Part shown: one piece after another, positions 7,265-15,847 of the stretch
Layout of the letters: each line of letters starts with the position of its first letter
How positions within the stretch are numbered: position 1 is the stretch's first letter
Assembly (NCBI RefSeq): GCF_010550245.1
Contig: NZ_JAAGLU010000059.1
Coordinates: forward strand, 1 to 36,888
Direction of reading: 5' to 3'
Length of the DNA: 36,888 nt
DNA from: Streptomyces sp. SID12501
GTDB lineage: Bacteria; Actinomycetota; Actinomycetes; Streptomycetales; Streptomycetaceae
The notes under the pieces: generated by a model
Seen by the model: the letters and a program-made list of their open reading frames with translations, nothing else
Told to the model about the DNA's origin: nothing
Database searches by the model: none
Position numbers and translations under genes: made by a program

Positions 7265-8332
7265 TCAGACGCTCGCGCTCGGGGTGGCGGCCGAGCTCGC
7301 TGTGACGTCCTCGTCGGTACGGCGCCTGCGCACCGCCCAGAAGACGCCGGTCCCGGCGACGATCGTGACGCCGACGCCGATCACGCCGGCGAGGCCGCCG
7401 GAGAGGCGGCCGTCGGTGATTCCCTCGACGGAGTAGTCGGCGAGCGGGGAGTCGGCGGCGGCGTGGTCCTCGGCCTTGGCGTCGATGCCCTTGTCGGCGG
7501 CGACCTTCTCCAGGCCGTCGGGGCTGGCGGAGGCGTAGAAGCTGACGCCGCCGGCGAGGACGAGGGAGGCGGCGAGGCCGGTGAGCCAGACGTTGCGCGT
7601 GCGGTGGGAGGGGGTGGCCACCGGGATCGGTTGCTCGGGTGCCGCGTCCACCAGCTCGCCGCCGACCCGCAGTTGAAGCTTCTGGCGCAGGCCGCGGGCG
7701 CCGTACACGAGATCCGGTCGTACGGCGATGACGGCGCCGACCGTGAACGCGGTGATCGCGGCCTCGCCGAGCCCGATCAGGACGTGCACGCCCACCATGG
7801 CGGTGAGGACCCGGCCGATCGGTACGTCCGTCGTGCCGCCGATCGCGTAGACGAGCGTGAAGGCGAGAGCGGCGGCCGGCACGGAGAGCGCGGCGGCGAC
7901 GAAGGCGGAGACGGTGACCGAACGGCGCTTCTTGGGGAGCACCTTCACCAGTCCGCGGAAGACGGCGTAGGAGACGACCGTCGTGACGACGGCCATGACC
8001 GTGATGTTCACGCCGAGCGCGGTGAGGCCGCCGTCCGCGAAGAGGATGCCCTGCATGAGCAGGACGACGGACACGCACAGGACCCCTGTGTAGGGGCCCA
8101 CGAGTATCGCGGCCAGTGCGCCGCCGAGCAGATGTCCGCTGGTCCCGGCCGCGACCGGGAAGTTCAGCATCTGCACGGCGAAGATGAACGCGGCCACCAG
8201 ACCGGCGAGCGGCGCGATCCGTTCGTCCAGTTCGCGCCGGGCGCCGCGCAGGCTCACGGCGACGGCGCCGGCGGCGACGACTCCGGCCGCTACGGAGACG
8301 GGGGCGTTGATGAATCCATCAGGCACATGCAC
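7265..8332 (-). CDS. cbiM: ECF transporter substrate-binding subunit CbiM/NikM fused to a CbiN-like (PDGLE) domain
   Basis: This 355-residue membrane protein combines the Ni/Co-binding S-component (residues 1 to about 215) with a C-terminal PDGLE/CbiN-like domain (about 240-345; SPDGLEKVA plus one closing helix). In this family the mature N-terminus, Met-His-x-Pro-Asp-Gly, supplies metal ligands. Only the GTG at 8330-8332 gives that end (VHVPDGF), so longer in-frame starts upstream can be ruled out on function. No ribosome site precedes it, and a -10-like TATCAT ends six bases before the GTG, which implies a leaderless mRNA. A further histidine lies in SGHLLGG. Whether nickel or cobalt is carried cannot be read from the protein, but the Nur-like operator next to it favours nickel. 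Confidence 0.95.
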   Translation of the reverse strand: MHVPDGFINAPVSVAAGVVAAGAVAVSLRGARRELDERIAPLAGLVAAFIFAVQMLNFPVAAGTSGHLLGGALAAILVGPYTGVLCVSVVLLMQGILFADGGLTALGVNITVMAVVTTVVSYAVFRGLVKVLPKKRRSVTVSAFVAAALSVPAAALAFTLVYAIGGTTDVPIGRVLTAMVGVHVLIGLGEAAITAFTVGAVIAVRPDLVYGARGLRQKLQLRVGGELVDAAPEQPIPVATPSHRTRNVWLTGLAASLVLAGGVSFYASASPDGLEKVAADKGIDAKAEDHAAADSPLADYSVEGITDGRLSGGLAGVIGVGVTIVAGTGVFWAVRRRRTDEDVTASSAATPSASV

Positions 8333-8338
8333 CGTTCG

Positions 8339-8369
8339 ATGATAGTGGCTTGTTGCGAACGTCTCGCAA
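8339..8369 (-). promoter_or_regulatory. Promoter and Nur-box-like operator for the metal importer operon
   Basis: Bases 8353-8369 form a perfect inverted repeat, TTGCGA-N5-TCGCAA. This nearly matches the published consensus for Streptomyces Nur, the nickel-responsive Fur homologue (tTGCaa-N5-ttGCAA, as I remember it). Read towards cbiM, its inner half TTGCGA (8364-8369) can serve as -35 and TATCAT (8339-8344) as -10 with a 19-bp spacer. A Nur dimer here would cover the -35 and block transcription when nickel is plentiful. The repeat is 20 bp from the cbiM start. Confidence 0.6.
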
Positions 8370-8481
8370 GAGCGATGGGAAAGCAGTTTGCTGCATATTT
8401 GGGAAAACATGCGACATTGGAGAGGAAGCGGAAGCGGATTCATAGCTTCTGCACAGGTCACGCAGCGTAAGGGGCCGTCCG

Positions 8482-8838
8482 ATGTCCGTAGTCGAGCAGT
8501 ACGCGCGAGCCCATATCGTCACGGCCACCCCGGACGACTACGGCGACGACCGCGACGCGGTCCCCGTGGTCCTGCGCTACGACCCGGACGCGGATCCGCG
8601 CGCGGTACGCATCGGTCTGCCCGGCCCGCACGAGTGGACGTTCTCGCGCTCCCTCCTGGAGGAGGGGCTGCGGGCGCCGGTGGGGTCGGGGGAGGTGAGG
8701 GTGTGGCCGTGCGGGCGGGTGCAGGCGGTGGTCGAGTTCCACTCGGCGGGGGGTGTGTCGGTGGTGCAGTTCGAGACGAAGACGCTGACGAGGTTCTTGC
8801 GGCGTACGTATACGGCGGGGGCGCGGGTTGCCGGCTGA
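8482..8838 (+). CDS. ssgE: SsgA-like sporulation/cell-division protein, probably SsgE
   Basis: This small 118-residue protein is of the SsgA-like (SALP) family, found only in morphologically complex actinomycetes. Conserved stretches are VPVVLRYDPDADPRAVRIGL, EWTFSRSLLEEGL and GEVRVWPC, with the C-terminal strand ending before FLRRTY. SALPs guide septum-site choice, peptidoglycan remodelling and spore separation. In S. coelicolor the ssgE locus, as I recall it, lies beside two penicillin-binding protein genes with pmt nearby. The same layout here is the reason for the SsgE assignment; sequence alone only supports the family. It is divergent from cbiM and convergent with the PBP gene (22 bp apart). 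Confidence 0.8.
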   Translation: MSVVEQYARAHIVTATPDDYGDDRDAVPVVLRYDPDADPRAVRIGLPGPHEWTFSRSLLEEGLRAPVGSGEVRVWPCGRVQAVVEFHSAGGVSVVQFETKTLTRFLRRTYTAGARVAG

Positions 8839-8860
8839 CGCCGGGCGCGCCCCTCCCGGA

Positions 8861-10549
8861 TCAGGAACCCGCCTTCAACAGCGCCGCGACGATCGGCCCC
8901 GCCGTGCTCCCCCCGTGGCCGCCGGACACGACCACGCCCGCGCCCGCCAGGTCTCCGCGGTACGCCGTGAACCAGCCGTTCGGCTTGTCCTGGCCGTCGA
9001 CCTCGGCCGAGCCCGTCTTCGCTCCGTAGTCCGGGCCCAGACCGGCCATCGCCTCCGCCGCCGTTCCGTACGCCGCCGTGTACTGCAGCAGCTCCCGCAG
9101 TTGCGACAGCGTCGACGACGACATCGTCCGGGAGGCCTTCGCCAACGTACGGCCGTCCACGTCCGCCGAGACCAGATAAGGCTGCCGGAACACGCCGGAC
9201 TCCACCGTCGCCGCCACCGACGCCATGTTCAGCGGGTTCATCCGCACCCCGCCCTGCCCGATCAGCGACGCCGCCATCTGCGCCTGCGACTGCACCGGCA
9301 CCGAGCCGTCGAAGGTCGAGACGCCGACCGCCCAGTTGTTCATGCCGAGGCCGAACACCTGCTGCGCCTGCTTGGTCAGGCTGTCGTTGTCGAGTTCCTT
9401 CGCCTGGCTGATGAAGGCCGTGTTGCAGGACCGCGCGAAGCTCGCCTTGAACGTGCCGCCCTTGATCTCGAACTCGTCGTCGTTCTGGAACTTCCAGCCG
9501 CCGTACGTCGAGTACTTCGGGCACGGGTGCGCCTTGTCGGGCGACGCCAGTTCCTTCTCGATGAGCAGTGACGACGTGATGACCTTCATCGTCGAACCCG
9601 GCGCCAACGAGCCCTGGAACGCGGTGTTGAAGCCGTGCGACTGGTTCGCCACCGCCAGGATCTCGCCCGTCGACGGGCGCATCAGCACCACCGACGCCTT
9701 CGGCTTTTTCGCGACCTGTGCCTCCGCCGCCGCCTGCAGACTCGGGCTCAGCGTCGTCTTCACGGTGCCCGGTGTGCCCTTGCTCAGCTCCAGCAGCGTC
9801 TTGTCGGCCGACTTCGCCGCCTTGGACGCCTTACCGCGTACGACCTGGAGCTCGATGCCCGCCTTGCCGCCGGCCTTCTTGCCGTACTTCTCCCTGAGGC
9901 TGTCCAGGACCGTGCCCAGCGACGGGTACTTGGCGAGCGTCAGCTCACCGCCGTCCCGGTCGACGGCCTTGATCGGCGGGGTGCCGGACTCCCCGGTGAG
10001 GAGCTTGTCGCCGTCGGCCAGGTCGGGGTGGACGACCGACGCGTGCCAGTCGACCAGCGGCTTCCCGTCGGACGTACGCCGGACCACGGTCAGGGCACTC
10101 TCGTACGCCAGCGGCTTGCTCGTGCCGCCGTACGTCACCGTGCCCTTGACCGAGAAGGGGACCTTGGCACCCGTCGCCGTGCCCGGTGTGATCGTCACGC
10201 CGGTGATGTGGGCGTCCTTGGTGTAGCCGGTGAGGAGGCTGGTGGCCGCCGTGGTCGTATCCGTCGTCGCGGCTGCCGCCTGGGCGACCTTGCCCGACTG
10301 CCAGGCCGTCAGGAACTGCGTGGCGACCGCCTTGACCTGGGTCGCCGACACCGGACCCGACGGCACCGACGGCTTCCGGTCGGCCGAAGTGGCCGTCGAG
10401 GAGCCGTCCTCGGCCGCCGCTCCGCCGCCGTACAGCCCGTAGACGCCGAAACCGGCGCCGCCGACGACCACGGCGATCATCCCGCCGATCACGGCGGGCC
10501 TGGTCCTCGGTGCGCTCTGTCGCTCGGTGACGCGCCTTCTCTTGCCCAC
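8861..10549 (-). CDS. Penicillin-binding protein, class B-like transpeptidase with MecA-N-like domain
   Basis: This 562-residue D,D-transpeptidase should crosslink peptidoglycan outside the membrane. It has one N-terminal membrane anchor (about 20-42), a Ser/Thr-rich linker (about 45-70), an NTF2-like/MecA-N domain (about 70-185), a dimer-type linker domain, and the catalytic domain. The active-site motifs are intact: STMK at 319-322, SCN at 374-376, KTG at 511-513. The start is GTG 10547-10549 with a GGAGG ribosome site about ten bases upstream. The immediate upstream gene is a clear paralogue with the same architecture, so a tandem duplication is evident. The exact substrate and division or growth role are unknown. 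Confidence 0.95.
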   Translation of the reverse strand: MGKRRRVTERQSAPRTRPAVIGGMIAVVVGGAGFGVYGLYGGGAAAEDGSSTATSADRKPSVPSGPVSATQVKAVATQFLTAWQSGKVAQAAAATTDTTTAATSLLTGYTKDAHITGVTITPGTATGAKVPFSVKGTVTYGGTSKPLAYESALTVVRRTSDGKPLVDWHASVVHPDLADGDKLLTGESGTPPIKAVDRDGGELTLAKYPSLGTVLDSLREKYGKKAGGKAGIELQVVRGKASKAAKSADKTLLELSKGTPGTVKTTLSPSLQAAAEAQVAKKPKASVVLMRPSTGEILAVANQSHGFNTAFQGSLAPGSTMKVITSSLLIEKELASPDKAHPCPKYSTYGGWKFQNDDEFEIKGGTFKASFARSCNTAFISQAKELDNDSLTKQAQQVFGLGMNNWAVGVSTFDGSVPVQSQAQMAASLIGQGGVRMNPLNMASVAATVESGVFRQPYLVSADVDGRTLAKASRTMSSSTLSQLRELLQYTAAYGTAAEAMAGLGPDYGAKTGSAEVDGQDKPNGWFTAYRGDLAGAGVVVSGGHGGSTAGPIVAALLKAGS

Positions 10550-10645
10550 AGCTCTCGAACCTCCGCGAAATCCTCAGGGTCCCCGTTGCCCTCATCCACC
10601 TCAACGACAACGACCACCCTAGAGTCCCGTACTGTGCGGGTGAGT

Positions 10646-12277
10646 TCAGCCAGCTGTCCGTAGCACGGCTGCGACAATCGGCCCGGCCGCGTCGCCACCG
10701 TGGCCGCCCTCCTGGGTCATGGCCGCCGCCGCGATGTCGCCCCGGAATCCGGTGAACCAGCTGTTGGACTTGGCCTGTCCGTCCACCTCGGCGGACCCCG
10801 TCTTCGCCCCGATGTCACCGCTCAGGCCTGCCATGGCCTGCGTCGCGGTGCCCTGAGTGGCCGTCATCCGCATCATCTCCTTGAGCTGCGCGGACGTGCT
10901 CGACGGCAGCCCTTTCGCCTCCGCCAGCTGACGGTTGTCCAGGTCCGGCGAGACGAGGTACGGCTGCCGGAACTCGCCCGTGATCGCCGTCGCCGTCACC
11001 GACGCCATGTTCAGCGGGCTCATCTGGACCTGGCCCTGGCCGATCGCGTTGGCCGCGCGGTCCGGGCCGGGGGAGGCGGGGACGCTGCCGTCGAACGAGG
11101 CGATCCCGGTCTTCCAGTTGTCCCGCCCGAGCCCGAACCGCTCCTGGGCCTCGGTCGTCAGCGACTCGTCCGTGAGCGGGTTCGCGTCGGTGCCGTCGAT
11201 CAGCTTGATGAAACCGGTGTTGCAGGAGCGCAGGAAGTCGCCTGCGAGGGTGGCGTTCTCGTTCGGTGCCATGCCCTTGAGGTTGCTGAAGGTCTGGCTC
11301 TGCCAGATGGCGGTCTGCGTGCAGGGCGCCGGGCCGTTCATCGACGTCACGCCGTTGTCGATCAGCATCGCCGCCGTGATGATCTTCATCGTGGAGCCGG
11401 GCGCCAGCGTGCCCTCGAAGGCCGCGTTGAACTGGTCCGTACGGTGGTTGGCGACCGCCAGCACCTCACCGGTGCTCGGCTGTACGGCGACCACGGAGGA
11501 CTCGGAGAACTTCAGCACCGCCTGCTCGGCGGCGGCCTGCGCGCTCGCGCTCAGCGTTGTCCTCACCTTGCCCGGGGTGCCCTCGGAGAGAGTCAGCAGT
11601 GAGGTGTCGGCCGTCTCGGCGTCGGCGTGCTGGATCATCAGCTCGATGCCGGGCGTACCGCCCGCCTTGTCGCCGTAACGGGCCCGCAGGGTGTCGAGGA
11701 CCGGCCCGAGGGACGGGTACTTCTCCTTCGTCAGGACCTTGCCGTCCCGGTCCGTGGCCTCGATCGGCGCGCTCGTGGCCTGCTCGGTGATCAGGCGGTC
11801 CCCGGACACCTTGAGGCCGGGATGGAGGACCGACGGCTTCCAGTCGACCAGCGCCCGCCCGGTCGTCGTACCCCGGACGATCGTCAGGCTGCTCGTGTAG
11901 GCGAGCGGCTTGCTCTTGCCCTGGTAGGACACCGTGGCCTTCACCGAGAACGGCACAGTGGCTCCGGTGGCCGTCCCGGGGGTGATCCTCACGCCGGTGA
12001 TGTGCGCTTTCGCGCTGTAGTCGCCGATCAGGTTGGCCGCCGGTATGGCGTTGTCGGTGAGGTCGGCGGCGGCCTGCGCCTGCCCCTTCTCCCAGGCCGC
12101 GAAGAACTTCTCGCTGGCCTCCGCGATCTCGTCCTTCGACGGCGGCCCGGTCTTCACGCTCTCCGTACCGCTGTCCTCGCTGAGGGCGGACACGACGTTG
12201 AACGCGCCGTACCCGGCCCCGCCGACCATCACCGCGAACACGGTCCCGACGATGGCGGCCTTCGCTCCCTTGCGCAT
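10646..12277 (-). CDS. Penicillin-binding protein, paralogue of the neighbouring PBP
   Basis: This 543-residue transpeptidase has the same domain order as its neighbour: membrane anchor (about 7-31), NTF2-like domain (about 48-165), linker, transpeptidase. Motifs are STMK 295-298, SCN 351-353 and KTG 492-494. The region around AHITGVRITPGTATGATVPF is almost the same as in the other PBP. I chose the ATG at 12275-12277, which has a GGGGAGGGGAA ribosome site; the 27 codons further upstream are not convincing. Pmt lies 99 bp upstream on the same strand. The pair, ssgE and pmt form a cell-envelope cluster. Confidence 0.95.
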   Translation of the reverse strand: MRKGAKAAIVGTVFAVMVGGAGYGAFNVVSALSEDSGTESVKTGPPSKDEIAEASEKFFAAWEKGQAQAAADLTDNAIPAANLIGDYSAKAHITGVRITPGTATGATVPFSVKATVSYQGKSKPLAYTSSLTIVRGTTTGRALVDWKPSVLHPGLKVSGDRLITEQATSAPIEATDRDGKVLTKEKYPSLGPVLDTLRARYGDKAGGTPGIELMIQHADAETADTSLLTLSEGTPGKVRTTLSASAQAAAEQAVLKFSESSVVAVQPSTGEVLAVANHRTDQFNAAFEGTLAPGSTMKIITAAMLIDNGVTSMNGPAPCTQTAIWQSQTFSNLKGMAPNENATLAGDFLRSCNTGFIKLIDGTDANPLTDESLTTEAQERFGLGRDNWKTGIASFDGSVPASPGPDRAANAIGQGQVQMSPLNMASVTATAITGEFRQPYLVSPDLDNRQLAEAKGLPSSTSAQLKEMMRMTATQGTATQAMAGLSGDIGAKTGSAEVDGQAKSNSWFTGFRGDIAAAAMTQEGGHGGDAAGPIVAAVLRTAG

Positions 12278-12376
12278 GGGTGTTCCCCTCCCCGTTGGCC
12301 CATGCACTGTAAGTGGCCTGAGGGGCTGCTGTGAGGAGAGTTTCCGTCTCTGTCCCAACTCTTGTCCGAAGAGTGA

Positions 12377-14116
12377 CTACACCCAGGTATCCAGCCACAT
12401 ACGTGAACGCCAGGAGTCGATGGGAATCGCCGTCCCGGTGTACAGCGGCCAGAAATAAATAAAGTTCCAGGCGATCAGCAGGACCAGCACACCCGCGCCC
12501 GCCGCTCCCGCGACCCGGCGGCGTTCGCTCGACCCCGGTGGGCCGACGATCGCGCCGATCATCATCGCCAGGGCCAGGCAGAGGAAGGGCAGGAAGACGA
12601 TCGCGTAGAAGAAGAAGATCGTGCGCTCCTGGTACATGAACCAGGGGGCGTAGCCCGCCGCGATCCCGCAGGCGATGGCGCCCGCCCGCCAGTCCCGTCG
12701 GAACAGCCAGCGGTACAGGACGTACAGGACCGCGAAGCAGGCCGCCCACCACAGGAGGGGCGTGCCGAGGGCCAGGACCTCGCGGGCGCACTGTTCGCCC
12801 GCGTTGGTGGGGCAGCCGCCCTTGCCGGGTTCGGGGGACTCGTAGAAGAACGAGACCGGGCGGCCCAGGACCAGCCAACTCCACGGGTTCGACTGGTAGT
12901 TGTGCGGCGTGTGCAGGCCCACGTGGAACTCGTACACCGCGTGCTCGTAGTGCCAGAGGCTGCGCCACCAGTCGGGGAGCCAGGTCCAGTCGCCGCCCTT
13001 GCCCTCGGTCGCGGCCCAGTCGCGGTAGTAGCCGCCTTTGCCGTTCGACGGGGAGAGGATCCAGGCCGTCCAGGAGAGGAGGTACGTGAGGACGGCGACC
13101 GGGACCGTGGCCAGGAACGCCCAGCCCAGGTCGTGCTTGATGACCGCCTCGTACGGGTGGCGGGCGCCGGCGACCTTGCGGGTGCCGACGTCCCACAGCA
13201 CCGCCATCACGCAGAACGCGACCAGGATGTACAGGCCGTTCCACTTCGTGCCGATGGCCAGGCCCAGCATCAGGCCCGCGAGCCAGCGCCAGGGGCGCAC
13301 GCCGAAGCGCGTCGTGTGGGCGATGTGCGCGTCCGGTCGTACGGTGCCGTCCGCGTCCGGTGGGAGCGCCGCCGCGAGCCGTTCCCGTGCCTTGTCGCGG
13401 TCGACGACCAGGCAGCCGAAGGCGGCGAGGACGAAGAACTGCAGGACGCCGTCGAGGAGCGAGGTACGGCTCATCACGAAGGCCAGGCCGTCCACCGCCA
13501 TCAGCGCGCCCGCCAGGCAGCCCAGGAAGGTGGAGCGGAAGATGCGGCGGCCGACGCGGCACAGGATCAGGATCGAGAGGGTGCCCAGCAGCGCCGTCAT
13601 GAAGCGCCAGCCGAACGGGTTGAACCCGAACATCCATTCGCCGAGCCCGATGACGTACTTGCCGACGGGCGGATGCACGACATAGGCCGGATCGGACGGG
13701 ATCGCCACGTGCCCGTCGGTCTTCAGGATCAGGTCGTTGACGTCCTTGTCCCAGTTGACCTCGAAGCCCTTGTGGAGGAGGCCCCAAGCGTCCTTCGCGT
13801 AGTACGTCTCGTCGAACATCACCCGCTTCGGACTGCCCAGGTCCCAGAAGCGCAGCACGCCCGCGAGCAGCGTCACCAGCAGCGGGCCGCCCCAGCCGGA
13901 CCAGCGCGTGATCCGGTCGGTGAGGGCCGGCGGCACCCCGAGGGTGGCCCACAGGCGGGGGTTCGGCTCGGTGTACGGCGGCACCAGCCGATCCCGGACA
14001 TCGCTTCTCGGCTTCGCCGTGTATCCGTATCGGCGCAGCCGCTGCTGCCACCCCGGGCGCTGCTCTGGCGAGGGGGCGCTGGGCCGGGTGTCCGTGGAGG
14101 GCGCGGTACTGGTCAC
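12377..14116 (-). CDS. pmt: Protein O-mannosyltransferase (dolichyl/polyprenyl-phosphate-mannose dependent, GT39)
   Basis: This 579-residue polytopic membrane enzyme moves mannose from polyprenyl phosphomannose to Ser/Thr of secreted proteins during export. The first extracytoplasmic loop carries the catalytic acidic pair D102-E103 in VMFDETYYAKDAW, the GT39 hallmark. Further matches are HPPVGKYVIGLGEWMFGFNP, FRSTFLGCLAGALMAVDGLA, and the hydrophobic C-terminal helices (about 460-560). Length and pattern fit the Streptomyces and Mycobacterium Pmt. The start is the ATG/GTG region at 14114-14116; the cytoplasmic N-terminus of about 70 residues is Pro/Arg-rich. It is divergent from rsmI, with a 62-bp gap that must hold both promoters. 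Confidence 0.93.
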   Translation of the reverse strand: MTSTAPSTDTRPSAPSPEQRPGWQQRLRRYGYTAKPRSDVRDRLVPPYTEPNPRLWATLGVPPALTDRITRWSGWGGPLLVTLLAGVLRFWDLGSPKRVMFDETYYAKDAWGLLHKGFEVNWDKDVNDLILKTDGHVAIPSDPAYVVHPPVGKYVIGLGEWMFGFNPFGWRFMTALLGTLSILILCRVGRRIFRSTFLGCLAGALMAVDGLAFVMSRTSLLDGVLQFFVLAAFGCLVVDRDKARERLAAALPPDADGTVRPDAHIAHTTRFGVRPWRWLAGLMLGLAIGTKWNGLYILVAFCVMAVLWDVGTRKVAGARHPYEAVIKHDLGWAFLATVPVAVLTYLLSWTAWILSPSNGKGGYYRDWAATEGKGGDWTWLPDWWRSLWHYEHAVYEFHVGLHTPHNYQSNPWSWLVLGRPVSFFYESPEPGKGGCPTNAGEQCAREVLALGTPLLWWAACFAVLYVLYRWLFRRDWRAGAIACGIAAGYAPWFMYQERTIFFFYAIVFLPFLCLALAMMIGAIVGPPGSSERRRVAGAAGAGVLVLLIAWNFIYFWPLYTGTAIPIDSWRSRMWLDTWV

Positions 14117-14178
14117 CGCGCCATCGTAGGGAACAGCTCTGTGTGAGTCCCGTGGAAGGGCCCTGCGAGGATGGAAAC

Positions 14179-15072
14179 GTGACAGGAACCTTGGTTTTGG
14201 CAGGCACCCCCATCGGCGACATCACGGACGCGCCACCCCGGCTCGCGGCGGAACTGGCGGGCGCCGACGTCATCGCCGCCGAGGACACCCGGCGGCTGCG
14301 CCGGCTCACCCAGGGGCTCGGCGTGCAGCCCAAGGGCCGGGTGGTGTCGTACTTCGAGGGCAACGAGGCCGCGCGCACCCCCGAGCTCGTCGAGGCGCTG
14401 CTCGGCGGCTCGCGGGTGCTGCTGGTGACGGACGCGGGCATGCCGTCGGTGTCCGACCCGGGCTACCGGCTGGTCGCCGCCGCCGTGGAGAAGGACATCA
14501 GGGTGACGGCCGTACCCGGCCCGTCCGCCGTCCTCACCGCGCTCGCGCTGTCCGGGCTGCCCGTCGACCGCTTCTGCTTCGAGGGCTTCCTGCCGAGAAA
14601 GGCGGGCGAACGTCTGTCGAGGCTGAGGGAGGTGGCCGAGGAACGGCGCACTCTCGTCTACTTCGAGGCCCCGCACCGCCTCGACGACACCCTCGCCGCC
14701 ATGTCCGAGGTGTTCGGCACCGACCGACGGGCCGCCGTCTGCCGGGAGTTGACGAAGACGTACGAGGAGGTCAAGCGCGGTCCGCTGGCCGAGTTGGCCC
14801 AGTGGGCCGCGGCGGGCGTACGGGGTGAGATCACCGTCGTCGTCGAGGGCGCCCCCGAGAAGGACGGCGGCGAGCTCGGCGCCGAGGAACTGGTGCGGCG
14901 GGTGCGGGTGCGTGAAGAGGCGGGGGAGCGGCGCAAGGAGGCCATCGCGGCGGTTGCGGCCGAGGTGGGGCTGCCGAAACGGGAGGTGTTCGACGCGGTG
15001 GTGGCCGCGAAGAACGCGGAGGGCGCGGCGGGCGCGGGCCCTGCTGGAAGTGCGACGCCGGTCACGCCATAA
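14179..15072 (+). CDS. rsmI: 16S rRNA (cytidine(1402)-2'-O)-methyltransferase RsmI
   Basis: This 297-residue tetrapyrrole-methylase-fold enzyme uses SAM to 2'-O-methylate C1402 in the ribosomal P-site. It is recognised by VLAGTPIGDITDAPPRLAAE, the AAEDTRRLRRL motif, VTDAGMPSVSDPGYRLV, AVPGPSAVLTALALSGLP, FEGFLPRK and YFEAPHRLDDTL. The GTG at 14179 is chosen because it opens directly on the first beta strand and has a GAGGATGG ribosome site. A longer frame from 14143 adds only 12 non-conserved residues. Length is normal. Confidence 0.95.
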   Translation: MTGTLVLAGTPIGDITDAPPRLAAELAGADVIAAEDTRRLRRLTQGLGVQPKGRVVSYFEGNEAARTPELVEALLGGSRVLLVTDAGMPSVSDPGYRLVAAAVEKDIRVTAVPGPSAVLTALALSGLPVDRFCFEGFLPRKAGERLSRLREVAEERRTLVYFEAPHRLDDTLAAMSEVFGTDRRAAVCRELTKTYEEVKRGPLAELAQWAAAGVRGEITVVVEGAPEKDGGELGAEELVRRVRVREEAGERRKEAIAAVAAEVGLPKREVFDAVVAAKNAEGAAGAGPAGSATPVTP

Positions 15073-15100
15073 GGGGGCAAAGTGGAAGGGCGGAAGGCAA

Positions 15101-15123
15101 AGCCCGTACCTCGGATACGGGCT
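15101..15123 (+). terminator. Terminator-like hairpin after rsmI
   Basis: AGCCCGTA and TACGGGCT form a perfect 8-bp stem with a 7-base loop, 29 bp after the rsmI stop. No U-tract follows, which is usual for high-GC actinomycete terminators. Confidence 0.65.
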
Positions 15124-15248
15124 GTTCCCACAAGGAATGGCCAAGACGCCTTCAACAGTCGACAGGTCTGATGCCTTCACGTCGGCGGAGGCGTCCACTG
15201 GTTCACAGGACGCACCCGTCCTTTGTCCAGCGGACAAGAGGAGCTGGC

Positions 15249-15656
15249 ATGAGCGAGATCACCGGCCACCGCAGCACGGCCACCGCCGTCGTTCACGAGT
15301 CGTATTCCTTCGCCTGCATGCGCTGCGGGCACGGCTGGGAGCAGTCGTACGAGATCGAGCACCACATCGACGCCGAGGGCGGCGAGATGGTCATGTACGT
15401 GGCGGAGGGCCGCGTCGTACCATCCCCGCTGACCCGGCCCACCTGCCAGAACTGCGACGGCCATGTCGTCCGCATCATGCGGGCGGGGCAGGTGTCGTCG
15501 GTGCAGAACTCGATGCACAGGCAGCGCTCGGCACCCAAGGCGGTACCGGCGGCCGCAACGGCTTCCGGTGAGCCGGGGGAGCCCGGGGCGCCGAAGGAAG
15601 ACCACCACTGGCACCTCTCGGATCTCCTGCACCCGTTCCACCGCAAGGCGAGTTAG
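15249..15656 (+). CDS. Small zinc-ribbon-like protein of unknown function
   Basis: This 135-residue protein starts at ATG 15249 behind a GAGGAG ribosome site. Two CxxC knuckles about 50 residues apart, CMRCG and CQNCD, suggest one structural zinc site. Between them lies an acidic, mostly polar region (YEIEHHIDAEGGEMVMYVAE). The C-terminal third is low-complexity Ala/Pro/Gly and ends in a His-rich amphipathic segment, EDHHWHLSDLLHPFHRKAS. It is probably cytoplasmic; I do not recognise a named family. It follows rsmI in the same direction beyond the hairpin, so it probably has its own promoter. Confidence 0.8.
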   Translation: MSEITGHRSTATAVVHESYSFACMRCGHGWEQSYEIEHHIDAEGGEMVMYVAEGRVVPSPLTRPTCQNCDGHVVRIMRAGQVSSVQNSMHRQRSAPKAVPAAATASGEPGEPGAPKEDHHWHLSDLLHPFHRKAS

Positions 15657-15740
15657 CGCCCCGCGCCGGAGATTCGTCGGCAGAAGCGGGTGAGGTGGTC
15701 AAGGATCTCCTCGGCGGTCCTGGTCCAGCGCTCACTGCGA
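15653..15740 (-). pseudogene. Possible transposase C-terminal fragment
   Basis: On the minus strand, directly past the end of the zinc-ribbon gene, a frame reads SERWTRTAEEILDHLTRFCR then RISGAGR and TAA. WTRTAEEILDHLTRFCRRI resembles the tails of Streptomyces transposases. No start and no catalytic part is left. The family is uncertain; it lies next to other transposase debris, which supports the reading. Confidence 0.4.
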
Positions 15741-15786
15741 TCGCGATGCTGGCGCTGCGGCCCCTGTGGTCCCCAAGTCCGGTCAG

Positions 15787-15847
15787 ACGTAAGGCCCCTG
15801 GTAGGAACGATCTTGCGACGGATTGTTCTGACCGAGGGGCCTTACGT
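15787..15847. repeat. 12-bp perfect inverted repeat (ACGTAAGGCCCC)
   Basis: ACGTAAGGCCCC at 15787-15798 is exactly complementary to 15836-15847, with a second GAAC/GTTC pair inside. The 37-base interior makes a cruciform or RNA hairpin possible. It sits exactly at the front of the transposase-like debris, so it may be an insertion-sequence end or its upstream shielding hairpin. It could also stop transcription coming from the left. Confidence 0.75.

Noticed and set aside
8333..8481. Cobalamin riboswitch upstream of cbiM
   Set aside because: No B12-box-like sequence is visible, the space is short, and the promoter geometry indicates a leaderless transcript.
11466..14441. A 991-codon minus-strand open frame
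   Set aside because: It runs through pmt and the second PBP in another frame, with Arg/Gly/Pro-rich nonsense composition; the real genes have full motif sets.
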